Under the pieces are notes generated by a model that was given only the letters and a program-made list of their open reading frames with translations, searched no databases and was not told the origin of the DNA. A DNA stretch of 64,000 bases. Origin: Gammaproteobacteria bacterium (GTDB lineage: Bacteria; Pseudomonadota; Gammaproteobacteria; Steroidobacterales; Woeseiaceae). Within the stretch, counting starts at the first letter, position 1, and every line of letters starts with the position of its first letter. Below, piece by piece: positions 25,293-33,952 of this stretch. Location: NCBI GenBank assembly GCA_022600955.1, contig JAHZJK010000011.1, positions 186,001 through 250,000 of the forward strand. Direction: 5' to 3'. Position numbers and translations under genes: made by a program.

Positions 25293-25664
25293 GTGCCGAG
25301 CAACAACACCAACCCGATGGCGACACCGGCGCTGCTGCCGCGATTCATTCGCCTGCGCGACGCGCCCTTCTACCTCGGCATGGACCGGAATCGCTTCAAT
25401 ACCGAAGTACGACCGTACCTCACGAAAATCCCGATCGGTCAACGCGGCATCGCCTTCGACCGGCTTGAACTGGACGCCTGGGTGGAGGACTATATCTCCC
25501 GCAACGGGCGTCCCGCCAAAAGGAGTTCGATATGGGACGCAAAAAATCGCCCGGCCTCCAGAAAAGAGGCCGATTTTGGGGCATCGACAAGAGAATCAAA
25601 GGATACGGAAGATTGGTCGAAAGCTGTGGCACGAGTGACCTCGACGAGGCGGAACGCTACCTAG
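25293..25664 (+). CDS. AlpA/excisionase-like DNA-binding protein
   Basis: 123 residues from a GTG at 25293; an ATG at 25317 is an alternative. Residues about 18-65 form a short helix-turn-helix domain (LRDAPFYLGMDRNRFNTEV, then GIAFDRLELDAWVEDY) of the excisionase/AlpA kind. Its last 44 codons overlap the integrase gene in another frame, and the integrase ribosome site lies inside it. It probably directs excision or regulates the integrase. Confidence 0.65.
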   Translation: MPSNNTNPMATPALLPRFIRLRDAPFYLGMDRNRFNTEVRPYLTKIPIGQRGIAFDRLELDAWVEDYISRNGRPAKRSSIWDAKNRPASRKEADFGASTRESKDTEDWSKAVARVTSTRRNAT

Positions 25665-26647
25665 CGCATCGCTTGGAAGAGATTCGCTTGGCCATGGTTT
25701 ACGGCGTTCGACCGACACGGACGTTTCAACAGGCAGCAATCAAGTACCTCGAAGACAACCAGCACAAGAAGAGCCTCAAGCGCTATATCTACGCATTCGA
25801 ACGGGCCATTCCCCACATTGGGCATTTGCGGCTGGATCGTATTCATAACGACACCCTCGCCCAATATCGCCGAGCCCGTCGCACGGACGGAGTTTCAGCC
25901 GGTACGATCAACAAGGAATTGAGCTGCATACGCAGGATACTGAATCTCGCCGCAAGAGTATGGCGACACGACAACGGCATGTCGTGGCTTGATTCCCCGC
26001 CGCTGATCGAGATGGAGCAGGGACGGGCACGAAAGCCCTATCCATTGAGTTGGGAAGAGCAGGACCGTTTGTTTCGGGAACTGCCCGCACACCTGCAACG
26101 CATTGCCTTATACAAGGTAAATACCGGCTGCAGGAAACAGGAAGTGTGCGAACTCAGATGGAACTGGGAAGTGCAGGTACCCGAACTCAACACGAGCGTG
26201 TTCATTCTTCCCAGCAACGAGCAGTTCCAGACCAAGAACAGTCAGGAACGGGTCGTTGTGCTTAACTCCATTGCTCGTCGCGTCATCAACGAGCAACGGG
26301 GCAAGCATGCGGAGTTTGTTTTCACGTATCGGGGCAACCCAAGGAAGACCATTCTCAACTCCGGGTGGAAACGGGCCAGGCTGCGTGCCAGTTTGCCGAG
26401 CGTCAGAGTGCATGACCTGCGACATACCTTCGGGCATCGGCTGCGCGCTGCCGGCGTGAGTTTTGAAGATCGTCAGGATTTATTGGGCCACAAGTCCGAA
26501 CGAATGACGACCCATTACTCGGCACCTGACATTGCCCGGCTCATCGAAGCGGCTGAAAAAGTGTGTACACGGCGGCCCAACACGGTGTTGCGGATTGCCC
26601 CTCACGCAAATCTCACGCAATTTGGAAATCGACCGACAGTGGTGTAG
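25532..26647 (+). CDS. Island integrase (tyrosine recombinase)
   Basis: 371 residues; AAAGGAG precedes the ATG. An N-terminal DNA-binding part is followed by a core-binding domain (about 62-150) and the catalytic domain with Arg201 (NTGCRKQEV), HDLRHTFG (His294, Arg297), LGHKS (His320) and Tyr329 (THYSA). It should integrate and excise the island at the 3' half of tRNA-Arg, whose CCA end is 39 bp downstream. The arm-site doublet at 26602-26620 lies inside its last codons. Confidence 0.92.
   Translation: MGRKKSPGLQKRGRFWGIDKRIKGYGRLVESCGTSDLDEAERYLAHRLEEIRLAMVYGVRPTRTFQQAAIKYLEDNQHKKSLKRYIYAFERAIPHIGHLRLDRIHNDTLAQYRRARRTDGVSAGTINKELSCIRRILNLAARVWRHDNGMSWLDSPPLIEMEQGRARKPYPLSWEEQDRLFRELPAHLQRIALYKVNTGCRKQEVCELRWNWEVQVPELNTSVFILPSNEQFQTKNSQERVVVLNSIARRVINEQRGKHAEFVFTYRGNPRKTILNSGWKRARLRASLPSVRVHDLRHTFGHRLRAAGVSFEDRQDLLGHKSERMTTHYSAPDIARLIEAAEKVCTRRPNTVLRIAPHANLTQFGNRPTVV
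26602..26620. repeat. Right arm-type site doublet
   Basis: TCACGCA occurs twice 11 bp apart, matching 7718-7736 in 17 of 19 bases and in the same orientation. It lies 66 bp from the tRNA-derived core inside the integrase coding sequence. This is the expected place for integrase arm binding. Confidence 0.6.
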
Positions 26648-26685
26648 GAGGACCACGCATAACTATCTGAAGATTAAGGGGAAAA

Positions 26686-26762
26686 TGGCGCGCCCGACAG
26701 GATTCGAACCTGTGACCCCTGCCTTCGGAGGGCAGTACTCTATCCAGCTGAGCTACGGGCGC
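26686..26762 (-). tRNA. tRNA-Arg (anticodon CCG)
   Basis: 77 bases including an encoded CCA (26686-26688 as TGG on the plus strand). The acceptor stem GCGCCCG pairs with CGGGCGC; the anticodon stem CTGCC/GGCAG holds the loop CTCCGAA with anticodon CCG; the T-arm has GGTTCGAATCC. It reads CGG codons. The 3' half was supplied by the island, judged by its T-stem variant and by the absence of a terminator on this side. Confidence 0.95.
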
Positions 26763-26822
26763 GTGGATGCTACAAGCGAGGAATGATACTGGCCCGTACC
26801 GAGGGATGCTACTTTGTTTGCC

Positions 26823-27773
26823 CTATCCGCTGACAAATTTTGGCTGGTTAGGCAAATTAACCGGCGCATAGTCAGAAGCCGTCTTCACTTGCCGCTGTAC
26901 CGATTCATGCACCGCGCACGCGCTGGTAATGGGTCGGTCATAGCGTCCATAGGACTTCCATATGCCGGTAAAACAGTCGTGCACCTGTCCGGGAACCGTC
27001 GGATTGACATATCGTTCAATGTAGCTCTTCTTGAACCGCAGACCATGTCGTGCCGCACGGTGGATCATCCACAGTAACGCGATGTCCGATAACTCCATTT
27101 TTTGGCAGCCACCCCCGACATCGGAATGCGAGCCGGAAAACCAGACCTCGCGAACCCGCGGATCCTCGTCCCACCGCAGGATCGGGAAAAACTTGCGGCA
27201 CTCATCTACCGCCATCGCGTGATAACCGGCCACAACATTCGGCGCCAGCAGGTTGTCACTGTAGTCCGCATCGTTAGTCGCCTTCACGGTATCCCAAACG
27301 CCCAGCATTTCGATCGGCACATCGAAAAACCGGCCTTCTGCTTTGAGCGCGGCTGCGCTGGCCGAATCCCGATTCAGATAGATTTCCCAACCACGCTGCA
27401 CGTCGGATGCTTTCACGGGAATTCCGCTATGTGCGATGAGGCCGCTCAGCCGCCTTGCCGCATACGAGCCACGACTAAAACCTACGATAAACAGTTTCTT
27501 GTAATCAATCGCGCCAGCTTCGCCATAACAGCGGCGCAAGAATCGATAAGCGCCCAGTATTCGCTTGTCGAGACCGTAGCCATATATGCCGCCTGGCAGT
27601 AATTCCCAGGCCCGCGTACCTGCACCACTTTCGTAATGTTGCACCTGGCCGCGCTTGGTCAGCGCCATCAGGAACTTCACGACATTAGTCCCGGAAACAT
27701 TGCCGTCTTCATCCCGTTCCGGCTCGTTCCACGTGCCATCCAAACCTACGATAATGTTTTGACTCTTGCTCAT
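26823..27773 (-). CDS. DUF2235 alpha/beta-hydrolase
   Basis: 316 residues. DGTWNE near the N-terminus, the nucleophile motif GFSRGSYAAR with Ser100, and GSHSDVGGG with the acidic residue are the family signatures. DUF2235 includes phospholipase effectors of type VI secretion, but no secretion or immunity genes are present here and the protein lacks a signal peptide, so a housekeeping lipase-like role is equally possible. A lipoprotein gene precedes it on the same strand. Confidence 0.85.
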   Translation of the reverse strand: MSKSQNIIVGLDGTWNEPERDEDGNVSGTNVVKFLMALTKRGQVQHYESGAGTRAWELLPGGIYGYGLDKRILGAYRFLRRCYGEAGAIDYKKLFIVGFSRGSYAARRLSGLIAHSGIPVKASDVQRGWEIYLNRDSASAAALKAEGRFFDVPIEMLGVWDTVKATNDADYSDNLLAPNVVAGYHAMAVDECRKFFPILRWDEDPRVREVWFSGSHSDVGGGCQKMELSDIALLWMIHRAARHGLRFKKSYIERYVNPTVPGQVHDCFTGIWKSYGRYDRPITSACAVHESVQRQVKTASDYAPVNLPNQPKFVSG

Positions 27774-27779
27774 CGCGAC

Positions 27780-28130
27780 TTACTCAGTTTGCATGTCTGC
27801 ATCAGGGTCCCACACTTCCTCATCTTCGTCATCGCCTCCAGGCGCTGCGCACCACCACTCGACTGTCTGCGGCACATACAGGCCGAGTGTTGCAACCGAT
27901 GCAATAATCAGTGCAACGTTTGTATGGTGTTCAACACGCAACAATGGGTCCTGACCACATTTCTCGATAGTGCGCTCGCTCCACTCGATTCCGTACAGTG
28001 AGCCATGCACGGTCTCGCTGCCCGTCACAGCATCTGGCGTGAACGACCCGCCACCCTCAACCTCGAATGTCGAACAGGCTGACGCGATCGCAAGCGTCAC
28101 CAGCAGAAACGAATTCCTAATTACTTTCAT
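27780..28130 (-). CDS. Bor-like lipoprotein
   Basis: 116 residues from the ATG at 28130, chosen because it starts a lipoprotein signal ending in ASAC (a longer frame to 28220 has none). The remainder has HGSLYGIEWSE, a conserved Cys in IEKCGQDP, a hydrophobic segment (ALIIASVATLGLYVP) and WWC near the end, then an acidic tail. The layout resembles the Bor/Iss family of surface lipoproteins. It lies 6 bp before the DUF2235 gene and may be co-transcribed with it. Confidence 0.6.
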   Translation of the reverse strand: MKVIRNSFLLVTLAIASACSTFEVEGGGSFTPDAVTGSETVHGSLYGIEWSERTIEKCGQDPLLRVEHHTNVALIIASVATLGLYVPQTVEWWCAAPGGDDEDEEVWDPDADMQTE

Positions 28131-28170
28131 GAACAGCCCTGCCCCTTCATCCGTAATATTGTCAATTTCA

Positions 28171-29952
28171 CTACTCAGACAGCACAGTCTCACGCTGATA
28201 GCGTAGTTCTCCACCAACAAACGTCATCTCAACCCTGGTGTCCGGTATCCGCTCTGCATCTACGGTCAACAGGTTTTGCGACAGCACCACAAAGTCGGCG
28301 TACTTACCCGGCGTCAGTGAGCCTTTCAGTTCTTCTTCGAAAGCGGCATACGCACCATTGATTGTGTAAGTCTGCAACGCTTCTTCGCGAGTCATGACGT
28401 GCTCCGGATAGAAGTGTTCTCCGTTCACCATCATGCGTGTTACTGACGAATAATAGGAGGCGATCGGGTCGATACGCTCAACGGGCACATCGGTACCATT
28501 CGTGACAACGGCACCGGTACGAAACAGGTCGCGCCACGGCTGCGACGTCGCCTCGGCACGCTCGTCGCCAAGGCGGGTTGGAATCCATGGGCCGTCGGAC
28601 GTTCCGTGAACAGCCTGCACCGAGGCAATTACGCCGAGTTCACCAAACCGCGGTACATCCTCGGGCATGATGTGCTGGGCATGCTCAATGCGCCATCGCA
28701 GCTCACTGCCATCGACGTCCATTTTCTCCCAGACACGCTCATAGAGATCCAGCACCTCGCGTACGGCGCGGTCGCCGATCGCGTGAGTATTGAGTTGATA
28801 GCCGTGCTGAACCGCGTACTCCGCAGTGGCCTCAATATCCTCGACGGTCTCAAGCACAAGACCATCAGTCTCGGGTATATCCGTGTACGGTTCAAGCAAC
28901 CAGGCACCATGAGCACCGAGCGCGCCGTCGATCTGCTTTTTCATGGAGCGAACAACGAGAAAATCGTTGTCTTCCGGTAGCATTTTGAGGAAAGGCAAAG
29001 TCTTGTCGAGTGCGTCGAGCGGTACGCTGCGCGCCATCATATAGAGCCTGATCGGTAACTCGCCCTCGGCTTCCAGTGTCTTCAGGAACTCGATGGTGTT
29101 GATGAAGTTGCGCGTACGAGCGCCTGCGTCCTGGAAAGACGTCACACCAGACCTCAATGCCAGCTCGCCGGCCATCCTGACACGTTCGCGATCGAGCGCC
29201 AGGCGGTCTGCCGCAGGAAGCTTTTCTACGAAACTCCGCTCAGCGCCATCAACCATGTTGCGCGCCGTCTCGCGAAGCAGACCGGTTGCCTCGCCCTTTT
29301 CGTCGCGAACGATCGTGCCACCTCGCGGGTCCGCTGTGTCCTTACCTATGTCAGCAGCTTCAAGCGCCGCGTCGTTGACAAAGTAGGCGTGTCCACTCGC
29401 GTGTGTCAGACGTACCGGGTTGGCAGGGGAGACCGCCGACAACGAGTCATTCACGGGCACACCCTCGACCGCGTCGTCGGGGACACTCTGCCACTTGTCC
29501 TGATGCCAGCCCCGACCCGTAATCCACTCGCCCGCCTTCGTTTTGTCGGCGGCGGATGCAACCATGCTGACGACTTCGTTCCAATCTCGTACTTCACTCA
29601 GATCAAGTATGCGTAGCGATTCGCCGAGCCCCAGGAAATGACCATGACCTTCGATGAATCCCGGCATCACAAAGCGACCCTGCAACTCGATCACCCGGGT
29701 CTCCGGCCCGATGTATGCCGAAATCTCTTCGTCGCTTCCGACTGCCGAGATCTGGTAGCCAACGACGGCCAAGGCCTCGACATTGCCTATATTCGGGTCG
29801 ACGGTCGCGATCGATCCGCCAATGAGTACCAGGTCGGCCGACGGCTCATTCGTCGCGGGTGAGTCGGTGGCTGTTTCCGTCTGCTTGCTATCGCAGGCAG
29901 AAAGAATTCCTGTGAACGCGAAAAGTATCAGGTGGTGTGCAATTCGGGTCAT
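28171..29952 (-). CDS. Lipoprotein amidohydrolase, YtcJ-like family
   Basis: 593 residues with a lipoprotein signal ending in LSAC. The amidohydrolase-3 fold is shown by LIGGSIATVDPN, GRFVMPGFIEGHGHF (metal-binding His-x-His), RIEHAQHI with a further His, and DVPVERIDP, plus the C-terminal PGKYADFVVL. It should hydrolyse an amide or related bond in the periplasm; the natural substrate is unknown. A homologous gene runs divergently from 30133, so the pair may be an ancient duplication. Confidence 0.87.
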   Translation of the reverse strand: MTRIAHHLILFAFTGILSACDSKQTETATDSPATNEPSADLVLIGGSIATVDPNIGNVEALAVVGYQISAVGSDEEISAYIGPETRVIELQGRFVMPGFIEGHGHFLGLGESLRILDLSEVRDWNEVVSMVASAADKTKAGEWITGRGWHQDKWQSVPDDAVEGVPVNDSLSAVSPANPVRLTHASGHAYFVNDAALEAADIGKDTADPRGGTIVRDEKGEATGLLRETARNMVDGAERSFVEKLPAADRLALDRERVRMAGELALRSGVTSFQDAGARTRNFINTIEFLKTLEAEGELPIRLYMMARSVPLDALDKTLPFLKMLPEDNDFLVVRSMKKQIDGALGAHGAWLLEPYTDIPETDGLVLETVEDIEATAEYAVQHGYQLNTHAIGDRAVREVLDLYERVWEKMDVDGSELRWRIEHAQHIMPEDVPRFGELGVIASVQAVHGTSDGPWIPTRLGDERAEATSQPWRDLFRTGAVVTNGTDVPVERIDPIASYYSSVTRMMVNGEHFYPEHVMTREEALQTYTINGAYAAFEEELKGSLTPGKYADFVVLSQNLLTVDAERIPDTRVEMTFVGGELRYQRETVLSE

Positions 29953-30132
29953 GAGCTATCCGGTGGCAGGGAGAGTTGACTAATCCTAACCTAGAATATC
30001 CGACTTCGGGTGATACTCGGCGCCTCGCGCCGCGCCACCACAGGGAATAATACCCGCCCCCCCAATGACCTGTAATCGGCTAGAGTAGACGAACAACCTC
30101 GCCACGCCAGCAATGCGACACAGGAGTCCGCC
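29953..30132. promoter_or_regulatory. Intergenic region between divergent amidohydrolases
   Basis: 180 bp shared by two divergent genes. A GC-rich inverted stretch (GGCGCC, GGCGCGGCGCGAGGCGCC on the minus strand) lies at about 30018-30040. No clear promoter boxes were found by eye. Confidence 0.35.
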
Positions 30133-31797
30133 ATGCGCTCGTTTTCAATCCTCGCCGTTCTCATATTCTCGACGATCTCCGGGTGCGCGCAGGAACAGCC
30201 GACCGCGACGCTAGCCGTCACCGGCGCACGCATCTGGACCGGCAACGATGCACAGCCCTGGGCTGCAGCGATGGCTATCGACGGCGAGCGAATTCTTGCC
30301 GTTGGCTCCGACGAGGATATTGCGCCATACGTGACGGCGTCCACCGAGCTCGTTGACGGCGGCGCACTGGTTGTACCGGGCTTCATTGACAGTCACGTGC
30401 ACTTTCTCGACGGCGGCGAAGCACTGGAATCCGTGCAGCTCCGTGATGTGACGAGTCGAGAGCAGTTCCGGGAGCGATTCGCCGACTATGTCGAGACGAT
30501 CGAGCCCGGCGAATGGATCCTCGGCGGTACCTGGGATCACGAAGCCTGGGGAGGCGAGCTGCCGACTCGCGACTGGATCGACGACCTCACGCCCAAAAAC
30601 CCGGTCTGGGTGTTTCGGCTGGACGGGCATATGGCGCTGGGTAATTCGCTCGCACTCAAAGCCGCCGGCGTGGACGCTGACTCGCCCGACATTCTGGGCG
30701 GCGAGATCGTTCGCAATGCGGACGGCCGACCCACCGGCCTGCTCAAAGACAACGCCATGAACCCTGTCTACGCCGCCTTGCCACCAGTGCCAGACGCACG
30801 CCGCGACCGGCAGCTGCGCGTAGCGCTTGAATACCTCGCGGCGAACGGCGTCACGACCGTGCACGACATGGGCAATTTCGAAAACCTCGCGGTGTTTCGC
30901 CGCGCGCATACACGTGGTGAGCTCACGGCACGTATTTACGCCGCGGTGCCACTCGCCGAATGGCAGGACCTTGCCAATGACGTTGCGAAAAACGGACGAG
31001 GCGACGAGATGCTGACGACGGGTGTGCTCAAAGGATTCATGGATGGGTCGCTGGGCTCTCACACCGCCGCTATGCTTGAGCCCTTTACTGATGCACCGGA
31101 TGACCGCGGCATGCTGATCAACGAGGTCGACGATATGCGTACATGGGTGACCGGCGCAGATGCAGCGGGACTGCACGTTGTCGTGCACGCCATAGGCGAC
31201 AGCGCTATCCGCGATCTGCTCGATGTCTTCCTGGACGTTGCCGAAACGAACGAAGCACGCGACCGCCGCTTCCGCATGGAACATGCGCAGCACATCCATC
31301 CGGACGACCTGTCCCGATTTGCGGCACAGGACATTATCGCCAGCATGCAGCCCTATCACGCAATCGACGATGGCCGCTGGGCGGAGCGGGTAATCGGCGC
31401 TGAGCGAGCCGCCACGACTTATGCTTTTGCTTCCCTCCTCGACGATGGCGCTCGCGTGGCCTTTGGCAGCGACTGGTTCGTTGCCCCGGCATCCGTTATC
31501 GACGGCATTCATGCCGCGGTTACTCGGCGCACCCTTGACGGCAGGAATCCGGAAGGCTGGGTGCCAGAGCAGAAAATTACGGTCGAAGTGGCACTACGTG
31601 CCTATACGATTGCCGGCGCCTACGCCTCTTACGACGAGGACAACCGCGGCATGCTGAAGACGGGCATGCTTGCAGATTTCGTCGTTCTCGATCGCGACCT
31701 GACTGACATCGACGTCGACGACATCCGCGGCACGAGCGTGCTGCGTACCGTAGTCGGTGGGCGCAGCGTGTTCGAGGCGGGACCTGTTATCGACTAA
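30133..31797 (+). CDS. Lipoprotein amidohydrolase, YtcJ-like family, second copy
   Basis: 554 residues; signal peptide ends in ISGC. Family motifs: VTGARIWTGND, GFIDSHVHFLDGG (metal His-x-His), RMEHAQHIHPDD, FGSDWFVAP and a C-terminal GMLADFVVLD. It is the divergent neighbour and clear homologue of 28171-29952, though the two proteins differ through most of their length. Periplasmic hydrolysis of amide-type substrates is expected. A 433-codon antisense frame across it is not a gene. Confidence 0.88.
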   Translation: MRSFSILAVLIFSTISGCAQEQPTATLAVTGARIWTGNDAQPWAAAMAIDGERILAVGSDEDIAPYVTASTELVDGGALVVPGFIDSHVHFLDGGEALESVQLRDVTSREQFRERFADYVETIEPGEWILGGTWDHEAWGGELPTRDWIDDLTPKNPVWVFRLDGHMALGNSLALKAAGVDADSPDILGGEIVRNADGRPTGLLKDNAMNPVYAALPPVPDARRDRQLRVALEYLAANGVTTVHDMGNFENLAVFRRAHTRGELTARIYAAVPLAEWQDLANDVAKNGRGDEMLTTGVLKGFMDGSLGSHTAAMLEPFTDAPDDRGMLINEVDDMRTWVTGADAAGLHVVVHAIGDSAIRDLLDVFLDVAETNEARDRRFRMEHAQHIHPDDLSRFAAQDIIASMQPYHAIDDGRWAERVIGAERAATTYAFASLLDDGARVAFGSDWFVAPASVIDGIHAAVTRRTLDGRNPEGWVPEQKITVEVALRAYTIAGAYASYDEDNRGMLKTGMLADFVVLDRDLTDIDVDDIRGTSVLRTVVGGRSVFEAGPVID

Positions 31798-31810
31798 AGC
31801 AGGCATTCAT

Positions 31811-32419
31811 CTAGGTGCTTTCATCATCCCACTCAACGATTTTTATCAAGGGCCACAACTCACGCCAGCGCGATGTTTTCTCCACATAAATCTCTTCATT
31901 TACCTGGCGTTTGTTGGGGCGGACAATCAAATTAAGAAGATCGTGAAATCCGAATGATGCGTATGATTCCAAGCCACGTTGTTGCGGACGAACTCCAAGG
32001 CACCCGGCGGTCGTTGGAAACGTATCAATCGCGCTCTCTGATGACGTGTACGGCTTGATCGCGTACCCAAATTTGCTCTCATACCAAAGATGCACTCTTG
32101 CCTCGTTCTTGACATCGAATCGAGCGTTCTCAGAGCCAAACAGTTCCGCAATTCGCGCAGAATGGTGCGACTCTGTTTCCTCCGTCAAATCGTCTGGGTC
32201 AAAATAGATTAGATCAACATCGCTGACACCGTACAGCGGTGGAAACTTATGTACCTCGTTCCAATAAGCCTGAACAAGCGCTCCGGCAACTACCCAACAG
32301 CTTGGCAATTGCACATCGTCCCATTTCGCCAATACCTCGGACAAGACGGGGTTGGCAGCGATGGCCTTTTCCAACTCCTTGGGGAGCTCCGGATTCTCGT
32401 CTGTCGAAATGATTCGCAA
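31811..32419 (-). CDS. Nucleotidyltransferase-like protein (DUF925/NTP_transf_6)
   Basis: 202 residues. The conserved order is CWVVAGALVQAYWNE, GVSDVDLIYFD (catalytic-type Asp-x-Asp), EARVHLWYESKFG, PYTSSESAIDTFPTTA and VRPNKRQVNEE. The fold is that of nucleotidyltransferases of the DUF925 family; the acceptor is not known. The start is probably TTG at 32419, one base after a palindromic repeat. It seems to be the first minus-strand member of the cassette-like array. Confidence 0.82.
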   Translation of the reverse strand: MRIISTDENPELPKELEKAIAANPVLSEVLAKWDDVQLPSCWVVAGALVQAYWNEVHKFPPLYGVSDVDLIYFDPDDLTEETESHHSARIAELFGSENARFDVKNEARVHLWYESKFGYAIKPYTSSESAIDTFPTTAGCLGVRPQQRGLESYASFGFHDLLNLIVRPNKRQVNEEIYVEKTSRWRELWPLIKIVEWDDEST

Positions 32420-32420
32420 A

Positions 32421-32490
32421 TGTCCGCTTTGGTTCAGTAGCAGTCATTCTACCCCAGACCGGACGGCCGGCGGCTTTCGGCCAAGAGCGG
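32421..32490 (-). repeat. Cassette palindrome A, upstream of the nucleotidyltransferase gene
   Basis: Read on the minus strand: CCGCTCTTGGCCGAAAGC at the left arm, GGTAGAATGACTGCTACTG in the middle and ACCAAAGCGGACA at the right arm. The same arms recur before four plus-strand genes. The right arm faces the gene start, one base from the TTG codon. Confidence 0.75.
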
Positions 32491-32583
32491 CATGAGATGA
32501 AAAGTCTCGACTGAACGGTCGATACTCGGCGTCAGTGCGACAACCGTGGATCCGACAATTGGGATAACACATAGACATAGCAG

Positions 32584-32781
32584 GTGTACTTCACGTACTG
32601 CGACGCCCGTTTTCGCAGAAACAAAGGCACCATCGCAGGACTAAGCCAAACCATCGAAAACCTGATCGACAACGAGGCATGGTTTGCGGGCGAGAAGATG
32701 ATGAAAGGTGTCAGGTCGGCGGAATCTGAAGTCTTCTACAGCACTCGGAATTTTCTCATGTTCAAACGACCGGCCAACTAG
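32584..32781 (+). CDS. Hypothetical protein fragment
   Basis: 65 residues from a GTG at 32584; two TAG codons stand just before it in the frame. The sequence (VYFTYCDARFRRNK, SQTIENLIDNEAWF, SEVFYSTRNFLMFKR) is protein-like, but no family or ribosome site is seen. It overlaps the end of the methyltransferase gene by 20 bp. It may be the remaining end of a longer gene. Confidence 0.35.
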   Translation: MYFTYCDARFRRNKGTIAGLSQTIENLIDNEAWFAGEKMMKGVRSAESEVFYSTRNFLMFKRPAN

Positions 32782-33233
32782 CCGAAAATCGTATCATGTG
32801 TGACCGTTCATCAGCGATCAGAACGTGAGCGCCGCGCCTGGACAGTTTCAAGAGGCTATCAAGTACCGCAACACGATCATCCGTAGCGAGCATATGAAGT
32901 GTGCGGTCAATCAAGATGACATCAAACCGGTGCTTTGATTTGTAACGACGAATATCTACGACCTGCGCTGCGATTGCCAGACCCTCTGAATCGGCGTCCT
33001 GTTGGACGTCGCGAATGCCGGAGGGAGATCGATCAACAGCTACGACCTTGTGTCCTAATCTGGCGATGAATAGTGCATCACGTCCCTGCCCGCAGCCGAC
33101 ATCCAATACATTGGCGCCCTTTTGATCATACTCGTCAAAGAACGAAACGAACTCCTTTGTAGGCTCACCAAGTCCGTGTCGATTCTCGCGGTAATATTCT
33201 TCGTAGTCGAATGCTATTCCTCAACTCTGCCAT
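32762..33233 (-). pseudogene. Class I SAM-dependent methyltransferase with disrupted start
   Basis: The frame shows a family-like N-terminus (FDYEEYYRENRHGLG), motif I VLDVGCGQGRDALF, then VVAVDRSPSG and VILIDRTLHML, so it is a TehB-like methyltransferase. In this frame a TGA at 33221-33223 precedes residue one and no ATG, GTG or TTG comes before motif I. An ATG at 33233 lies one base out of frame. A one-base change near the start seems to have broken the gene; otherwise only a TTG at 33106 would open a stump without the N-terminal helix. Confidence 0.6.
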
Positions 33234-33272
33234 GAAATCTGACATCTGGCTAAGTGTTTCTCCGTGCTGCTG

Positions 33273-33352
33273 AACGGCTGCTATTGGCCGGAAGCAGCCC
33301 CTGGTCTGGTAAACTACTGAGCGACTGCAATTGACCCAATGCAGCCAGTCGG
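33273..33352 (+). repeat. Cassette palindrome 1
   Basis: 80 bp: left arm GGCTGCTATTGGCCGGAAGC, middle GGTAAACTACTGAGCGACTGC, right arm GACCCAATGCAGCC. Left and right arms are imperfect inverted repeats. It separates the divergent methyltransferase and the 143-residue gene; the right arm ends nine bases before that gene's ATG. Confidence 0.8.
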
Positions 33353-33361
33353 AAATCATGC

Positions 33362-33793
33362 ATGAACTACACTCACGATGAACTTGGTGCGCTGTATCTT
33401 GAAGATACTGACTGGAACGCTGATGACGTCAGAGTGCCATTCGCCGAGGACCTGATCGGCGTGTCACTTGCCAATGGTTCGGAAACCGAACCAGCACTCG
33501 CGGCGCTCTATGGTTACCAATGGATTCAGAGTAATTGGCGAGCGGTTCTTTCACTTATTCAGGAACAGGCGTTTGAATTCTATTCGCCTTACGTAGACGC
33601 GTTCAATGGAGTGCCCATTTTCGCGACTCCTGCTGACTTGTTGGGTTCCGAAACTCTTCGGTATCTGCGTGTTTTCGATAAGGACAATTTTGAGATAACG
33701 TTTCGGTTCGCGTGGCAAGAGCGCGGTGACAGCCATGAAATCACTTTTTACGTCGAAAATGGCAAGTGTGAAGCGCATACTGTTGATGGTTGA
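33362..33793 (+). CDS. Hypothetical acidic protein in the cassette array
   Basis: 143 residues, no signal or span. It begins MNYTHDELGALYLEDTDW and contains EDLIGVSLANGSE, IFATPADLLGSETLRYL and ITFYVENGKCEAH. Aromatic and acidic, probably a compact cytoplasmic domain. No family is recognised. The ATG is nine bases after palindrome 1; palindrome 2 starts 14 bp after the stop. Confidence 0.6.
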   Translation: MNYTHDELGALYLEDTDWNADDVRVPFAEDLIGVSLANGSETEPALAALYGYQWIQSNWRAVLSLIQEQAFEFYSPYVDAFNGVPIFATPADLLGSETLRYLRVFDKDNFEITFRFAWQERGDSHEITFYVENGKCEAHTVDG

Positions 33794-33807
33794 GTTGTGT
33801 TGACGCC

Positions 33808-33887
33808 GACCGGCCGCTTTTGGCCGTAAGCAGCTGTTCGAGTGTTAAACTGCTGACAGACTGCTGTTGACCCAAAGCGGTCGGTCG
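33808..33887 (+). repeat. Cassette palindrome 2
   Basis: 80 bp and the most regular copy: GACCGGCCGCTTTTGGCCG at the left and GACCCAAAGCGGTCGGTC at the right pair in 12 of 13 outer positions; the centre is GTTAAACTGCTGACAGACTGC. Inner arms AAGCAG and CTGCTG pair too, giving a two-arm palindrome with a central spacer. Confidence 0.85.
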
Positions 33888-33952
33888 AAAAACGCCCCAA
33901 CTGACGCCGAGAAAACTGTGTTCTATCAGACAATACGAAAGGTAATGTTTTC

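Larger units (their letters stand above)
7577..26730. mobile_element. 19.1-kb integrative defence island at tRNA-Arg(CCG)
   Basis: Limits are set by the 45-bp tRNA-derived direct repeats. A tyrosine integrase gene (25532-26647) with an AlpA-like gene abuts the intact tRNA, the classical layout of tRNA-targeting islands. Matching paired motifs of the form TCACGCAA-n3-TCACGCA lie inside each end (7718-7736 and 26602-26620) and are probably arm sites for the integrase. Cargo is dominated by anti-phage gene families (Kiwa, retron-type RT, TIR-like, SIR2). No conjugation genes are present, so transfer would need a helper. Confidence 0.85.

Noticed and set aside
26823-27773. Type VI secretion effector with immunity gene
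   Set aside because: The DUF2235 protein fits the effector family, but no VgrG, PAAR or adaptor gene is near, and the lipoprotein neighbour is Bor-like, so the claim cannot be supported.
30211-31512. 433-codon frame antisense to the plus-strand amidohydrolase
   Set aside because: It lies fully opposite a well supported gene and has no protein-like motifs; GC-rich codon use explains the open frame.
33808-33887. Calling the palindromes classical integron attC sites
   Set aside because: GTTAAAC, which fits the attC core consensus, is in the middle and not at the ends, and no integron integrase is in the window.
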